64,000 nt of DNA from Patella vulgata (taxonomy: Eukaryota; Mollusca; Gastropoda; Patellidae), in contig NC_065882.2 in NCBI RefSeq assembly GCF_932274485.2, positions 56,581,431 through 56,645,430 on the forward strand, given 5' to 3'. Of the stretch, positions 45,559-58,084 are shown piece by piece. The translations under genes and the position numbers were made by a program. The notes under the pieces are model-generated. The model saw only the letters and a program-made list of their open reading frames with translations, was not told the origin of the DNA and ran no database searches. Position 1 is the first letter of the stretch, and each line of letters starts with the position of its first letter.

Positions 45559-46053
45559 CAGGGACGGATTCAGGAATTTTTGCAGGAGGGGTTTTGCCAG
45601 GTTCATGTTAAGGACATTTAACAGTTGACAATGCATGATGCCAACATGGTCTCTAAATTACGTAGGCATACATACACATTGAGCTTTTTAAAGAGAGAAA
45701 TCCAACACCCCATTTGATAATGAATTAATAGGAATACATTGTGATTCAATGTAATTGATGATATCCCACATGTCTATATTATTATTTCGCGCTTGGAATG
45801 CCAATCCCATCCCACCATCTGAAACATCTGATAACAATGGATAAAGCAATTTTTTATGTAGCTGAGCATTGTGATTCAATGTAATTGATGATATCCCACA
45901 TGTCTATATCATTATTTCGCGCTTGGACTGCCAATCCCATCCCACCATCTGAAACATCTGATAACAATGGATAAAGCAATTTTCTATGTAGCTGAGCAGG
46001 GTGGGGTTTGAACACGCCTACCCCCCCCCCCACTCGCTCTGGATCCGCCCCTG
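45559..46053. mobile_element. hAT-like MITE with internal 130-bp duplication
   Basis: Ends CAGGGACGGATTCAGG and TGGATCCGCCCCTG are imperfect inverted repeats of the CAGGGGCGGATCCAG type seen in many hAT elements. Inside, 45737-45866 and 45867-45996 are near-identical tandem copies, followed by a poly-C run. The 8 bases on either side do not match, so the target duplication is lost or was never there. There is no transposase. Confidence 0.65.
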
Positions 46054-46183
46054 AGGTTGTTTCAGTTGCGTGTTTTTCTTGTTATTAATTCACGAGTGTC
46101 GTAATTGTCCCCCATAGGGCAATGGCGAATTTGTGCGCAGTAGTGTCAATTTTATTTCACAGCACGTATTGCAGTATTGTTAA

Positions 46184-47106
46184 ACATACATTATGCAAGA
46201 GCTAAATCTGATTATTGCAAGTCTTTATTTAGGCTTCAGATGTCATAGAAATTATAAATTAGATCTTTATTTACACAACAAGCACAAAATCAACTCTGTA
46301 GACCCACGGATGGCTTGGATTCAGCTTGGATTTAAAAGGGATTTCTTTGGCTGATTTAATTTTAAATGGCGTCGTGAGCGGAGATTAACCGTTACCTTGA
46401 CGTCATACTCTCGGATCGAGGCTAAATGATAGAGTGTACGAAGCGAGGCCGATGTTGAAAGATGCCTTAACAAATGACATCTAAACTATTTAAAGTGCAA
46501 TAAACTAACCACAGATAATGACAAATTATACAATTCCTGGAGACCGTGTGATGACTAATACAGACGGACAGGTATTCTGTCTTAATAATATCAATAAAAA
46601 TATTTTTATTTCCCCAATAGGCACGACGCCAATGGTGTATACCTAGGCCATAGACATAATAATAATATTAGTATGTCTATGACCTAGGCCTATAGATTTA
46701 TCATAATCGTATTATAATATTATATCCTATATTCAATTGATTTAATGCATGCCCAAAATACAAGTAAGAATGAAAATTTACCCTCTCACTCATTTTGTCC
46801 AATTGTTATAAAAATACAAAAAGGTAAAACACAAATTCGGATATAATGACAGCAGACAAAAGACAGAAGAGATTATGTAGGTGGAGTTAACAGTTAACGC
46901 CTGTCAATCAAGCGATCGGCCATACTAAGAATCGGTGAAGATGGAATTCAATCCCATTTCTAGTCAAAAATTACACTGGTGATAACTATGTTCAGAATAA
47001 AGTAATTTGACTGAAATTTTCAATATATTCTTCTTTCATCATCTATTTTTGAACTGTTATAGCAAGAATGGCTAACTCCTTATAAAAAATCTCCCATAAT
47101 GTATCT
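46184..47106 (+). mobile_element. TTAA-flanked MITE, 923 bp, with a hairpin inside
   Basis: TTAA at 46180-46183 and 47107-47110. The ends ACATACATTATGCAAGAGC and ...CCCATAATGTATCT are inverted. The left third matches 44335-44557 (reverse). The right end matches 25.3 kb. A perfect-looking hairpin (CCTAGGCCATAGACAT and ATGTCTATGACCTAGG arms, about 46642-46692) sits within it. There is no transposase. Confidence 0.65.
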
Positions 47107-47110
47107 TTAA

Positions 47111-47839
47111 CTCATTTGAAGCATGGCAAAATAAATGTAGAATTCACTGAGCTGCGCAATCATAAAAACTTTCCTTGTAATATGATCAAATTAAAGCACA
47201 TTTCTGTGTTCGAATATGATCGAATAGCCTATTGTGGTGTAAACAAATTGCCGAGTGTGTTCCTTTAATAAGATGAAAATAGAAAATGTGGCTTATTTTC
47301 TCTTGATTAAATATATTATTAAAAATACTCTATCTGAAGGCAGATTATGATCTGATGAGAAAGATAATGTTCAGATTATTAGTTTTAATCTCTACATGTA
47401 TCAGCTGTAATTATATACATGTACTATTAATGTCATCATTCCATATTAATATACTTGCTCACAGCATTTAATCATACACATTTTACACGTGTTCTAACAT
47501 ATTAAAGTATAAAACCGTGCTGTCACGACAACGCATACTAAACCCCTGGCAAATAAAAATAAAACATAATTTATGGCTTACCTTGCGTTGATATTTCGAT
47601 TAAAAATTAATTTTAACAGCCCGTGTAATGTATACTGCGTGCATTCCACATATTAATTAATAGTTTGTTGCGCTAAAAGGAAATGCCTATACCCTGTCTT
47701 GTACATGATCACATGTTACTGTTTATAGCTGCCGATATAGCAACTACCTGTATTTAGTATCGAAGTTGAAGATTTGGGGTATAGTTCGAGAGGTAGGCTT
47801 AACACCATGTTAGCAAACACACGAACTTGACACTTTCAT
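47111..47839. other. unannotated AT-rich DNA
   Basis: Nothing recognised. Confidence 0.5.
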
Positions 47840-48310
47840 TAAGGTTACACTATATTAGGTTTAAACTAGTTACGTTTACACTGGTCAATCATGTTATGGT
47901 TACACTAGTTAGGCTTAACTCTCTTTAAGGTTTTACTATATAAGCGTTAAACTGGTTTGGACTATGCCAGTTAGGGTTAAGCCAGTTATGGTTACACTAG
48001 TTAGGGTTAAGGTAACAATCTAGTAGGGTTAAACTGGTTAGGGGAGCATTTGTTATTAGGGTTAAAATAGTTGGGGTAAGCATGTTATGGTCATACTAGT
48101 TAGCGTTACCGTCAAGGTTACGCTATATTACGGTTACATTACTTAGGGTTAAACTAGTTAGACCTATAGTTAAGGTAACATTCCAGTAGGGTTAAACTGG
48201 TTAGGGGTGCATAAGTTAAGGGTTAAAATAGTTGGGTTAAGCATGTTATGGTCACACTAGTCAGCGTGAAATACCGTTAAGGTTACGCTACATTACGGTT
48301 AAACTGTATC
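47840..48310 (+). repeat. degenerate TTAGGGTTAA-type tandem repeats
   Basis: Variants of GGTTACACTAGTTAGGGTTA and GGTTAAACTAGTTAGG repeat irregularly. Longer blocks also repeat (AGTAGGGTTAAACTGGTTAG at about 48022 and 48185). TTAGGG is the animal telomere unit, but here it is one part of a longer unit, so this is a minisatellite rather than a telomere. Confidence 0.8.
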
Positions 48311-49035
48311 ACCATGGGTCTTTTGTCAGACGTGGGGAGCGGGATATTCCAAAACCGGTCGCCACATCCTACGTATGACCCATGCATCTTTTCTTACTAC
48401 ATATCTTAGTAGCCTTGTGATCGTCTAGAATTTGTCCCTGGTTGTATTTGCTTTCCCTTCACGTTGTGTATTTACTTCTTCTTTTCTGTCTCAGTTAGTT
48501 AAGACGTTTGTCTTATCAGGAATAACAATGCAACAGTTCGTTTTTACATTTTATATATCATAGCCGGATATATGGATACAAGCATAGTATATATTACAAT
48601 ACTAAAGTCATTCTCAAACACTAGCCAGTCAGACTCGATGGGCGAGTCTGCTGATAGAAATTGCTACATGTTTTCCTTCCAGAATCTGCTGTCTGGCGAA
48701 TTCTCACAAATATGATAGTTTTGTAGCTTGGGTTTTGACGTTCAGTTATCAAATTGGTCAAATATGATGTAAATAATCAAAGAGATTGGTCAATTTAGAC
48801 TAATGACGTCGAAACCCACCCTAATTTGGAAAGCGGAAATATACCGGAGAAACTTCCCACAAGATATGTTATCAGCCTAGAATTGAATGTTTAGCACATT
48901 ATGACTCTTTTTATATAACAATATGTACACACTACATATATGTGAATCTAATAACTTGCTAAAGATATCAATTAATACAATATAATGTCATCATTAATAT
49001 TAACAGCAAAAATTCTACAAAAGTGATACAAAACT
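48311..49035. other. DNA between two degenerate repeat blocks
   Basis: Nothing recognised. Confidence 0.45.
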
Positions 49036-49245
49036 AGATAGGCGTAGATTAGTTATTAGCGTTACACTAGTTAGGGTTTAACAAGTTATGGTTCCACTAT
49101 TTACGGTTAAACTAGTTATGGTTACTCTAGTTAGGCTTGGTCACACTATAGTTAGGCTTAACTATCGTTGATTAGGAGTACATTAGTGATTAGGGTTACG
49201 CTAATTAGGGTTAAAGCGTTACACATTAGTTAGCCGTACACTAGT
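49036..49245 (+). repeat. second block of TTAGGGTTA-type repeats
   Basis: Same units as 47840-48310 (GTTACACTAGTTAGGGTTTA, AAACTAGTTATGGTTAC), separated from it by 725 bp of unrelated sequence. Confidence 0.75.
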
Positions 49246-49754
49246 TGGTACCTCCCAAAATATACATAAGATAAATCCACTCAAACCTTATTTTTGTGTG
49301 GCCATAAATAATTGATCTGTTGATTACAGAACTAATTCGTATCTTTTATCTGTAAACGAGAATATCAAAAGCTATAATTATGATTTTATGAAAGAAAATG
49401 ATTAAGCCTTGTCGCTGCCACTTCAGACAATTTAAAGCTAGGAAGCGATACATGAGATAATTATTGGATGCAAAATCAATCATCCTTTTAGTGTAGGTTA
49501 TAAATGGCCATTTATTTAAAGGGGCAATGAGTCCACGGATGTTGCCAGAATTTGTAGTCATCAAACAGACTTTTATCATACTGAATGTTGAATATACTTG
49601 ATACTTTGTAAATGTAACAGTTTACGCTGTGGTGCCTATTGTTTATCTCCCAATAACGTCACTTACTAGCAAACGCCATTTTGGTCGCAAGCTAATTCAA
49701 GAATTTATACCCTAATTCTTAAATTAGTTGGCAACCAAAAATGACGTTTGTTAG
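49246..49754. other. unannotated AT-rich DNA
   Basis: Nothing recognised. Confidence 0.5.
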
Positions 49755-49766
49755 TTTTTATACCCT

Positions 49767-50098
49767 GGAGCCACGGTGGCCAAGTTGGTAAGACGCTGGC
49801 TATCTAGCCTGGGGGTCGCGTGTTCGATCCCTGCATTGGCCTAGAAAATTCATCGGGATTTTCCGGCGTGGTTTCCCCTTCTCAGTGGTGCAGGATGGAG
49901 GGCCTGGTAAGGACAGTTGTCTAGTCGTTCGGATGGGACGAAAAACAGAGGTCCCGTGTATATATTGGCAATTGGAATTCGATCCAAGAGTAGGCCATAG
50001 GGTAAAATTTCCGTCATAGCACCACTGCTAATGCCTGTCTTAATTAGCCCACTCGGAGCAGAACATTAAGACGTTAAACTCCTTTGATTTCATTTTCA
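49767..50098 (+). repeat. SINE family 1, full-length with 12-bp TSD
   Basis: The best copy in the window. The tRNA-like head has A box TGGCCAAGTTGGTAAGA (49777-49793) and B box GTGTTCGATCCC (49820-49831). Next come the body TTTTCCGGCGTGGTTTCCCC, GTGGTGCAGGATGGAGGG, GACGAAAAACAGAGGTCCCG and GGAATTCGATCCAAGAG, then the tail GACGTTAAACTCC and T-rich ATTTC repeats. A perfect 12-bp target duplication TTTTTATACCCT (49755-49766 and 50099-50110) shows LINE-driven retroposition and a fairly recent date. Pol III boxes would drive transcription. Confidence 0.93.
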
Positions 50099-50110
50099 TT
50101 TTTATACCCT

Positions 50111-52653
50111 TTTGATCAATGTGAGTTGATAAAAGTTAACCGATTAAACTTTCCAGGCTATTTTTGCTCGTAAACCTGTTATTAATTCATCAGTATGAGG
50201 TTGATATATTAATCATCTTCGTTAATCATTTTTAGATGTTCTAGCTGAAAATTAATTACATTTTGTCTAGCAAATACCAATAAATTTCAGCTAATGTTTA
50301 TCTTACGTACATGCTCATTATTACCATAATGACCATTGGTAAGTGTCTTATGTTTGGGGAGATCAAATCGACATGAAAAGAAGATTATTTGATTGAGTAA
50401 GGTGTAGACTACCAAAACCTATTTATCTCCCAGTGTGGGCCAACGTCGTAGGAAGACTATTTATATTTGTATTTGGTCTTTAGGGAGTGTCTTTCATATC
50501 CCTTTATAGGTCTTATGATTTGTTTCATCATATTAGATAGACAATTTTTATAATGACTGGTTGTTTCTTTTTTTGTAATAGATACAGTCTGGATTACAAA
50601 CGCTATAAATATTTATCATTTGCAAAGCACAGTAACCCGGTCTCGTGCGCAGCATGGGACATATACGTAAAGGTTCACTTTACGTTAGATTTCACACTTG
50701 AAATATAACACGAATCTTAACAAAACCAGTCTTCCAGTCTTCTGAAAATTTCCGAGGATGACGTCATATACGTCCCAAATAGGGGATATTGGATCCAATG
50801 TCATCGACCTCGGACGCAGCATAAATTGACATATCCAATGTAATCGATCTCACTGTTATCCCTGCCCATCAAAACAACTCGTTCCATCACCAGACTAATT
50901 TGAACAAATTACGTTCCTTGTACCAATGCCAGACTACATGTACTAGCCGGAACCTTCGATTAAAATCTTGGAAAGAGAAATAATATGAGTTGATTGTTTA
51001 TGTCCTATTAACAGCTGACGATTTTGGAACTAGAAGAATAACGTTTCAGAAGAGAACTACCGAACCTTGTTGTACTGGGTATACAGGTCAACAAGAGCCT
51101 TATGTTAAAAATCAAAAGCCCAAAGAACCCAAAAGAATTTTGGGTATTACAAAAGGTGGTATTTATTTCTCTTATGTGCCTTTTTCCTAATGTTCATAAA
51201 GAATGCCTTTTGTGGTTTGTATACAAAATAGTTATCGCAAAGGACACATGTGTTCAGTTTAATTTGTTCAATAAAGACATTATTACATTTACATAACCAT
51301 TACATTGACGCATTGTTTTAAAAAATATACTTTGACTGTAAACAGCATGAATTAAAAAGCGTCTGTATCCAATTTTGTTAGCTTTATGAAATTATTCATA
51401 CAAATTATATTTTAAATTATTTGTATAAGATATAGAGTTTCAATTTGTATCGGATGGTGTTTTCAATCAGAAATGTTATATTGGATTTTAATGTGCGTCA
51501 TCCCTTGGATTATTAGGCTATGTGATAGTTGTATTAATAATGGAACTAGTTTTACTCTTATTTTAAAGAGTATTTCAATCTATAGGTTAAACAGTATGGT
51601 AATGGAACTTGTCAAATGTTCTTCATAAATGGTATATTGGAATAGCAGTCCCATCTGTCATCCTGTCCACATACTGGTGGAAATGAAGGGGCTCCTCATC
51701 TTTTACCGAGGTAATTGGACCAGTTCATCTTTCCTGATCTACATACAGTTGATAGTATTATTTGATGAAAAGTGCTCTCAAAGGTTTTTAAATTATTTCC
51801 CCTCTATTAAAATTCGGTGTAGGTCAGATTATCGTTAATGGTAATGTGGTGCGGTTGCACTTTCTGTGTTATTCTGTTTGACTACTGGTTCTTATGAGGT
51901 TGGATGCACAAATTTTACGAAACGGTTCATCTACGTCAGTTAACAGAGTGGTTCGATTTTGTTATATCTGCATCATCATCATCATCATGTGTGGTAATTT
52001 GTGTCATTCCTTAAACATTCTTTTAAATAAATTTTATAGAGATCCGCTAATAAATAAATAGGAGTTTACCGAGTTATGGATGCATGTATGCAGTGTGTTA
52101 TATAGTATTTCAAAATCATATATATGAATCATTTCACATATTAAATCTATCACAATTACAGATCTGCAACAATAATATGGCAAACTGGAATTTACTCTAG
52201 CCCTGCAAGATTAAAGAACTTGAATCACATAATTTTATCAAATAACTCAAATTGTGCAATCATGCATTAAACAGATTCAAGCAGGAAATTGAGGAAGATG
52301 ACATTTTCAAAATTTCTCAGACAAAAAGATGTTGAAGAGCTATCTGTGTTTGTACCAATCAATGCATCTAATTTACGTGGTGCCTTCTTCCACTACCTTC
52401 ACATTAATATAAAACTCTTTCCTAAGATCAACCCCTTAGAGACGGATCTATGTTAATCAAGTGTTAATATTGAACATTTTAAAAACAAATCTGGGGAAAT
52501 TCGTTTACGCCAAATATTTCTTTTTTACATTAGAATTAATCAATGTCGAAAATTTTAAGAACAGATATTACTTTTTAATTAAAATTTCCATGTTATTAAT
52601 CTGAATGGAGGAAATAGTTTTTTTTAAAGACATACGGCTGTAACATGTCAATA
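50111..52653. other. intergenic AT-rich DNA
   Basis: It has a (CAT)n run near 51970-51987. Open frames at 50990-51296 and 51629-51838 show no family likeness. No gene was recognised. Confidence 0.45.
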
Positions 52654-53340
52654 GAGACTTTTGGCAAGCGTAAATTCCTGGTCCGTATCGCGTATCCGTA
52701 ATGATTTTGCGTGTAACGTCATCAATTCGTGTGTATTTCTCATACGTGATACGGCACACGGATACGGCAGCACGTATCAAACAGTTTTAATACGGAAAAT
52801 GTCGTCGTCTTTTTTGCTACTTTTAGACGCTGAAATGTTGTGCCGTAGCGTTTTTATGAATCTATATGTCTATCCTAGAACGAAGGTGTATATTTGATGT
52901 GATTTTAACCATGGCAAAGACTGGAATTTAATTATTACTTTGGATGAGATTTTCGCGGAATTTTCATATTTTCCTATCTGTATGCACGCTTGTTGATCTA
53001 CGTGCTAAATTTAGGGAGGTGGGACCTTGCAAATCTGTAAAAGAGGTATATTTTTAATAAGATTCGACACTATTTTTTTTTTTTTTTTTTAAATAACTCC
53101 GCGAAAGTCGAACGACTTTACTCCCTTCAGGAATTTGTAGGCTAGGTACTTGACTAGTACTGATATTGATCTTGGTAGATAACTGCCATCATGCTGTAAT
53201 AGAACTACTCTCAGCTCAGCTACCCATACGTAGACGGCGCAAAAATCTGCCAAAACTCTAAAACTAAATTAACGCAACGTATCACGTGACGATACGGATA
53301 CGTTATACGGATGGGAAAAATTCCACTTGCCAAAAGTCTC
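52654..53340 (+). mobile_element. MITE family A, complete copy (687 bp)
   Basis: TA on both sides (52652-52653, 53341-53342) and terminal inverted repeats starting GAGACTTTTGGCAAG, extending imperfectly for about 40 bp. Sub-terminal zones are rich in GTATCCGTA / GATACGG motifs. There is a poly-T tract near 53072-53093 and no transposase. TA target and TIRs point to a Tc1/mariner-type mobiliser, but the TIR is unlike that of the Tc1 elements here. Confidence 0.85.
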
Positions 53341-53342
53341 TA

Positions 53343-54343
53343 GTATTTAACAAAATGTAAAGGCAAATAAGTATTGGTTGTATTGGTGTGGATTACGGAT
53401 AAAATAAAGATGGCCGCGAGAAATAAGTAAAATGTACTTAGTAACGCTTGTTTTCGTTAACCATTCGTTAAGTTAGTTGATCGTTTTACATCCTTTTTTG
53501 GGCCAATATATACACCATTTTTGACCAGACTAGTTTTTATTGCATTTATTGGACTTTGGCCTTTTAATATTATAATAAATTTGGAATTAAAAACTATATT
53601 TGGAAAAGGTCTAATATAGATGGGCATTAATGTCGTACTTGTTTTCATCATCCTATGTTTTTTTTTGCCCGCCTTGGGTTTATCTAAAAGATCAAACTAA
53701 ATCTTTCAAGAAAAACACAATGTCATAGGAGCGATACTTTTAGAAAAGACGATTTGTATTTTTCTTGTTTTCTTTTTCTTTTTCAAATCATAACGAAACG
53801 AAGATAATCCCCATATTTCAATACACAATCTTGTAATATAAATAGTTATCAAGACTGGGTGTATTTTGTTTAAAAGTAACAAATTGGACCGTCCTAAAAT
53901 ACAAAGAGCCTTGCAGCGATGATAAAATTATCAAAGATAGACACAGGCTTTACGGTAGAATTCTATGAAATCTTAATATATATTGCGACATTCAGAAACG
54001 CGCGAAATAATATCTCAAGAGAACCGAAGCTTACTTGCCCATTGAAAACTCAATAAAGCATTTCGTAGATAAGGCATAATTTTGTCTATAAAAAGGATAA
54101 AAGTGTCATAAAGTCACAATTGATTCAAGACAAACCATCCACAGTATTTCCTACAGGAATTGTCTGAATTCTATTATTTTGTTTCAAACAAACTTTGTTC
54201 AATGAAAACTGTAGGGTATGTACTTGTGGAAAACGAATACATGAGTGGGTTATTTTGTTTCCGGTGGTTACATGTAGCTTTCAGGCAGTTTCTGAAATTG
54301 AAATCCAACCAGTGTGCTTTTTCATGATCAATATCCATAATTA
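53343..54343. other. unannotated AT-rich DNA
   Basis: Nothing recognised. Confidence 0.5.
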
Positions 54344-54650
54344 AATGAAATGAAATGGGAGTTTTTTTTAACATTCTACTGTTCTGCTCTAACTGGGCTA
54401 ATGAAGACGGGCATATACCATGCAGTGTGCTATGAGGGAAATTTTACGTGCACGCCAATAGGTACACGGGACCTCGGTTGTTCGCACCACCCGAACGACT
54501 AGAGAACTGCCCATGTCAGGCCTTCCGTCTTGCACCACTGATAAAACGAAACCACGTCGGAATATCTCGATGAACTTTATCGGCCAAAACCAGGAGCGCG
54601 AAACCGCGACCTCCAGGCTAGTGAGCCGGCGTCTTACGGATATTTACATA
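54344..54650 (-). repeat. SINE family 1, near full-length
   Basis: On the minus strand: head with a B-box-like GGTTTCGCGCTCC region, then GTGGTGCAAGACGGAAGG, CTAGTCGTTCGGGTGG, CGAGGTCCCGTGTACC, GCCCGTCTTCATTAGCCCAG and the tail (ATTTC)n. Confidence 0.88.
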
Positions 54651-54799
54651 ACTTAATCCAAAGTATAGCACCGATTCCAAAGTTTGGTGTTAGGAACGTC
54701 TAGTTTATCAAAAACATGTTAAAAGTTTCGTGTTTCACATGATTATGATATTCCCGTGCAATAAGGTGGATTGAAAATAATTGTTATTGGTATTATGCT

Positions 54800-54872
54800 A
54801 TACAGTGCACTCTGTCACATCCGACATCGTTCGGGATCGTTACAATATGTCGGATTACACAGAGTGTATATG
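54800..54872. repeat. 73-bp hairpin element
   Basis: TACAGTGCACTCTGTCACAT with CCGACAT is mirrored by ATGTCGGATTACACAGAGTG with TATA. The arms are about 27 bp around a 20-bp loop. It may be a minimal MITE. Confidence 0.65.
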
Positions 54873-54951
54873 TAACTATAATGGTTCTGTCATATAGATT
54901 ATCCAAAAGCACGAACTAAATATATCAATTTCAGCAGAATGAACATTATCA

Positions 54952-55301
54952 AACAGGCATTATCCAAGAGCTAAATCTTAAATCTGACCATTGCAGGTCT
55001 TTCTTTAGGCCTTAAATATTATTAATTAGGCATTAATTAACTAACCAAGACCATAATTATCTCTCGGTGTAATCGTATAGTCTAAATTTTCAAAAGGTTT
55101 AAATACGTTTTGCGGTTAATGATTTTCCGTAAAAATGGATAATCGAGACTTTGTTTATTATCGTAACAATGGTAGCAATACACTGTTCTTCTAAGGACGA
55201 TAACTCGGCTCAGAGTGAAGTAATTTGACTGAAATTTTCAACATATCCCCTTTTCATTACCCAGTTTTTAACTACTATATCTGATCTTACATAATACCCC
55301 T
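54952..55301 (-). mobile_element. TTAA-type MITE, diverged reverse copy
   Basis: In reverse it follows 40483-40866 throughout (GCATTATCCAAGAGC, TTAATTAGGCATTAATTAAC, AATAATCGAGACTTTG-type block, CAGAGTGAAGTAATTTGAC). TTAA is kept at 55302-55305 and decayed at the left. Confidence 0.65.
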
Positions 55302-55305
55302 TTAA

Positions 55306-58084
55306 CTAAGGTAGTCTTTAAACACATTTTAAATACAATAAAAGCTACCACAGAGCTGGGGTATTTTTATTAATGGATGTAATGAAAAATGAAATACGGA
55401 AATTAAAGACAATAGGTAAAAAGATAATGGTCTAGTTTGGTACGGTCATAAATCCAGATAAACCGTACAAGCTTGACTATATCATATTTAATTAAATTAT
55501 CAATAAAAGCATTTATGAATATAAATATGTCTATTATATTCATATAGACAGCTGTTCAATATATATTTATGAATTTTATATAAGTATTAGTAGTATAATA
55601 TATATGAAATAGAATATCACCTTATTATACAGTATCGGGTTGTCAATATACTAATGAAAGTAAATGTTTTAAAACAAAAGCTTATGGTGTCCTGACTTTT
55701 TATCAATTTTATCAAACATCAATTTTATTATTGCTAAACATTTGTTGTCACAAGCATATCTGTATAATTTGTTACCGGTATTTATAATAAATGCCTACTA
55801 CCCCACCCCCACCCAACACACATACTCTTAATATTAACAGTGTGTGGATATGAACACGACTGTTGTCAAATTGTTGGGCAAGGTGCATTTCCCAGAGAGT
55901 TAAATACCATTTAAGATATAAAAAAATATATAAGTCTACCCCCCCCCCCCACTTTAAACTAGAACCGTAAACTCGTTATCATACATTGTGTCCGAAGGTT
56001 CTGATGATTAATACATATAATAATAACATAATTTTTTTCCTTACTCCATATAACCCCGTGCCATACTATTACTAAACGTTTCTTTACTTGTTTCCTAAAT
56101 TTTCAAGTTCAGTACATTATTATTTCCTTCTTTAATTGGCTCTTGGTTATAATGCTTGTTATTGTCGAAAACAATGCCCCTAAAGCATTTTAGCAGTGAT
56201 ATTTAACAGTGTTTAAACATGCATATTGATGTGTAACATGAAGATATATATTATCTGTTAACAGGAAAGGTTCGTGATCAATATATTGAAGACTTGGTAT
56301 ACAGTCTACTCTGGAGAACGTTCAAATTGTACGTTCTAGTGTTGATAATAATTAGTAACTTGAACTAAGTCAAGGCGTAGGTGAGATCAGATGTATGAGT
56401 TATACAAACACGAAGAGACAAATATGCTAGAATGAAAGATGTACATTTAAAAGAACGCCATTGAATTCAGGTATGATTAAACATATTTTAGTGTAGATAT
56501 CCATTCCTCGACTAACGGGATTTAAACGGGCGTTTAGACTATCGCTTAACCTCTCGAACACAGTTTATTCAGTTCATGGTAATTGTCATAATTTTGGTTG
56601 CTCTACAAGGCGAGGGTGGGAGTATAGCGGATTTTGTCGGGACAGCGACGTTTCCGTCTCCACTTCTTCGAACTGACAATATGTGCACGGGGACTTTCTA
56701 TCTAAACCGCTAGACACGATTTCTTTGACATCCTCTGACATGTAACGTTAGACATGGTATTCCCCCAAAGCGTTTGATGATTTTTTCTTGCTATCGTATC
56801 ATTTTCGTTCTACAGATAGATAGACCAGACCCTACACATTAATTATCTATCATTCAGATCGTATTCATTTAAAACAAACAGACAGATATGAAATACCTGG
56901 ATGACCTTGATGTGTGTTGGTTATAAACTAGTGAACACGTTATATTAACCGTAAAGAAAGTGCATTACCCAGAATTGGCTTTATCAGTGACTGCATACAA
57001 ATTATTTAAAATAATGGTATAATCGTCTTATATAACGAATCACCTGATATGTCATTTAGTTCTTCATTAAGTCTTGTGCGAAGTAAATAAATCCATGGAC
57101 CCAATTCTAAAAATCAAATACGCTCGTCACTATTACGGTTACTTAAAGATGGCTGTGTTTGTGGACTATACATTTTGGTGGATATTTATTGCGCGTGTTC
57201 TAAGAGTCTATAATTTCTCCCTTTTATGCAAAATTTCCCCTAGAACTCTGGCTAGTTATCGCCTCGTATTTCATGTTATTTCGGAACTTCATACTTCTTG
57301 TGACAGGCTAATCTGTAATCGTATGAGAGCGGTTCGCTTTGATTAGCTTGAGCTGTGTGTTATTCATGTAGATGTTTTACGTTTTGTTGTACCACTAAGC
57401 TACAATGGCTGTTATACACATTTAGCGCACATGCATGAAATTAAACCTGAGAATTATGAAATAAATTTATATCATTTCAACTTTTATAATGTCAGAAGAT
57501 AAAACAATTTGAGCTAACAAACATATGTTGTATAATCGTTAAATTTAATGAGAAATATTATAACAACCCATTTGCATTCAGCTGTTAAAATTTTCCACTC
57601 ATTGTTCAAAATCATATGCGGACTTAAAACGCGTCATTGTCTCCATTTGATAATGTAATATTAATACGTCATATAAACTTAAATGCTAAATTACTGAATG
57701 TCATTGAATGTATCTAGAATTTTATTCAAAAAAAATCAAAGACTACTTTTTTTAAAACACATAATGTATTTCCATTTTCAAAGAAACCTCAAATATGTAT
57801 TCAGTCGAGATAGAAATAGAATATTTCAGATTAGACTAAAAAAACGCCAATATTTTATAATATTTTATTGATAACCAGTGACGCTTCTCGTCGTGATGCC
57901 AATACAAGTAAATTCCAAGCAGAAGCGTGATTCAAGTTTATCTAGATGGCACTTTCTGGTAGTGAATGGGTGTTTATAAGAATTGTTCTTTGACTTCGAT
58001 CTTAAGATTGGCCAGTTAAATCGTTATTAAAAATACATATTTTCAGTTTGAAACATTTTGTATGCAGATTGATGGGCGCTGATG
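55306..58084. other. intergenic AT-rich DNA
   Basis: It has short poly-C runs (about 55800 and 55931-55940). The 90-codon frame at 57074-57346 is hydrophobic in part but matches nothing I know and has no splice support. No gene was recognised. Confidence 0.45.

Noticed and set aside
47840-48310. Interstitial telomere from a chromosome fusion.
   Set aside because: There are no exact TTAGGG tandem runs; the motif is only part of a longer degenerate unit.
49767-49840. tRNA-like sequence with A and B boxes (also at 30.4, 34.7 and 63.3 kb).
   Set aside because: Each is the head of a SINE copy with a shared body and tail; the arms do not fold into a complete tRNA.
57074-57346. A 90-codon frame with a possible membrane segment.
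   Set aside because: No recognisable family, no splice signals and no repeat context; best treated as chance.
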